Source: Acidithiobacillus ferruginosus (GTDB lineage Bacteria; Pseudomonadota; Gammaproteobacteria; Acidithiobacillales; Acidithiobacillaceae). From it: a stretch of 7,876 nucleotides of DNA. The position numbers and the translations under genes are program-made. Shown in pieces: positions 7,205 through 7,876 of this stretch; positions within the stretch are counted from its first letter, which is position 1; the number at the start of each line of letters is the position of its first letter. The notes under the pieces are model-generated. The model was not told the DNA's origin. It saw only the letters and a program-made list of their open reading frames with translations, and made no database searches. The stretch is taken from NCBI RefSeq assembly GCF_018854495.1, contig NZ_JABBDR010000103.1, positions 1 through 7,876 on the forward strand, in the 5' to 3' direction.

Positions 7205-7876
7205 GACCGCCTGTCCCAAAACAGCACGCGGTTGTTACCCGAGTCGGCAATGATCACGCTTCTTCCCGCAGCAGAAATCCCATAGGGCCAGCATAGCGTA
7301 TTGCGCCCCACTACGCCCCAGCGGTTGTCCCCCTTGTGCTGGAAACCATCCTGACCGGCGAGGGTGCGTGCCGGAGCGCCCGTCAACAGATCGTCCGCCT
7401 GCCAGCCCAACAGCCGGCTGTTGGCCGTATCCGCCACGATCAGCCAGTTTTCCGTGGCGGTCACGCCATAGGGCATATTGAAGCAGGCCGCATTGGGGAA
7501 GTAATTACCGCGATTGTGGGCGTTCTGAACAAAGTCAGGCTGTCCGAGGACCATATCGGCCACCTGACCATTGCGCTGTGGCGCCCCACGCCAGAGCAGC
7601 ACCCGGTTGTTCCCCGCATCCCCCATGACCAGCCAATCCCCGAAATGGGTTATCGCATGGGGCCAGCGCATGCTCATGGCGTCGGCTTCGTGACCTCCGT
7701 TCTCGTCCCGGCAATGAAAATCCGCCTGGCCCAGGACACCGTCCGCGGGTTGTCCAGTTTCCGTGGGAATGCCCTCCCACCAGAGGACGCGGCGGTTACC
7801 CGAATCCGCGACATAGAGCCGGGTGCCATCCCAAAAGACCCCATAGGGCCAGTATAAGGTAGACGCGGATGGTTGG
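7201..7876 (-). CDS. NHL-repeat beta-propeller protein, C-terminal part (runs off right edge)
   Basis: The last 224 residues are visible; the start lies beyond 7876 and the frame is open to the edge. Four repeats of 62-64 residues can be read, with cores at about 8-33, 70-95, 134-159 and 196-221 of the visible part. Each core follows the pattern WPYGv...(L/V)x(V/I)ADSGNNRVLxW, the NHL blade signature. Between blades a second motif recurs, VLGQ(A/P)DF at 47-53 and 109-115 and a decayed version at 171-178. The protein ends directly after the last blade. Such propellers are usually binding platforms. The partner, and whether the protein is exported, cannot be told without the N-terminus. It shares its stop with the hypF start, which suggests a link to hydrogenase maturation or assembly. 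The family call is confident; the function is unknown. Confidence 0.88.
   Translation of the reverse strand, partial: QPSASTLYWPYGVFWDGTRLYVADSGNRRVLWWEGIPTETGQPADGVLGQADFHCRDENGGHEADAMSMRWPHAITHFGDWLVMGDAGNNRVLLWRGAPQRNGQVADMVLGQPDFVQNAHNRGNYFPNAACFNMPYGVTATENWLIVADTANSRLLGWQADDLLTGAPARTLAGQDGFQHKGDNRWGVVGRNTLCWPYGISAAGRSVIIADSGNNRVLFWDRRS
7407..7424. repeat. Perfect 18-bp palindrome inside the NHL gene
   Basis: CCAACAGCC is followed directly by its reverse complement GGCTGTTGG, without a spacer. It lies within the third visible NHL blade (NSRLLGW), so it is coding sequence. No second copy was seen in the window. A regulatory role is unproven, and chance within G+C-rich coding DNA is possible. 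Confidence 0.3.

Noticed and set aside
7205..7219. TTG at 7219 as an alternative hypF start
   Set aside because: TTG is a rare start and adds only five residues. ATG at 7204 forms a standard ATGA overlap with the upstream stop.
5267..7285. A 672-codon open frame on the plus strand opposite hypF
   Set aside because: It lies antisense to a gene with every HypF motif, is rich in Arg, Gln, His and Pro, and shows no recognisable domain. G+C-rich codon bias explains the lack of stops.

Overview
The window is one densely packed minus-strand operon segment that encodes the complete set of [NiFe]-hydrogenase maturation proteins, flanked by two partial genes. No gene is supported on the plus strand, and no stretch over 30 bases lacks a gene. 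High G+C, strong Shine-Dalgarno sites and the gene content suggest a proteobacterium. A chemolithotroph such as Acidithiobacillus is only a guess; the window cannot settle the lineage.

In order of transcription (right to left) it holds: the C-terminal part of an NHL-type beta-propeller protein (entering from beyond 7876, ending at 7201), hypF, hypC, a GmhA-like SIS-domain sugar-phosphate isomerase, hypD, hypE, hypA, hypB, and the N-terminal part of an APC-superfamily permease that runs off the left edge. Five of the eight junctions overlap (by 4, 10, 17, 1 and 1 nt). The other three gaps are 18, 13 and 25 nt, so one polycistronic, translationally coupled message is likely. No internal promoter or terminator is seen. 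The hydrogenase subunit genes are not in the window and probably lie upstream, to the right of 7876.

How the Hyp proteins work together, from family knowledge: HypF carbamoylates the C-terminal cysteine of HypE. HypE dehydrates the carbamoyl group to a thiocyanate and passes cyanide to the iron held by HypC-HypD. The Fe(CN)2CO unit then goes to the hydrogenase large subunit, and HypA with HypB inserts nickel. The key residues of all six proteins can be read here.

The unusual parts are the accessories. A GmhA-like isomerase with an intact metal and catalytic set sits between hypC and hypD. An NHL propeller shares its stop codon with the hypF start. An APC permease follows hypB, and its ribosome binding site lies in a perfect 8-bp inverted repeat that also covers the hypB stop. 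I read this as an extended maturation module for a particular hydrogenase type, possibly the high-affinity group 1h/5; the type is inference.
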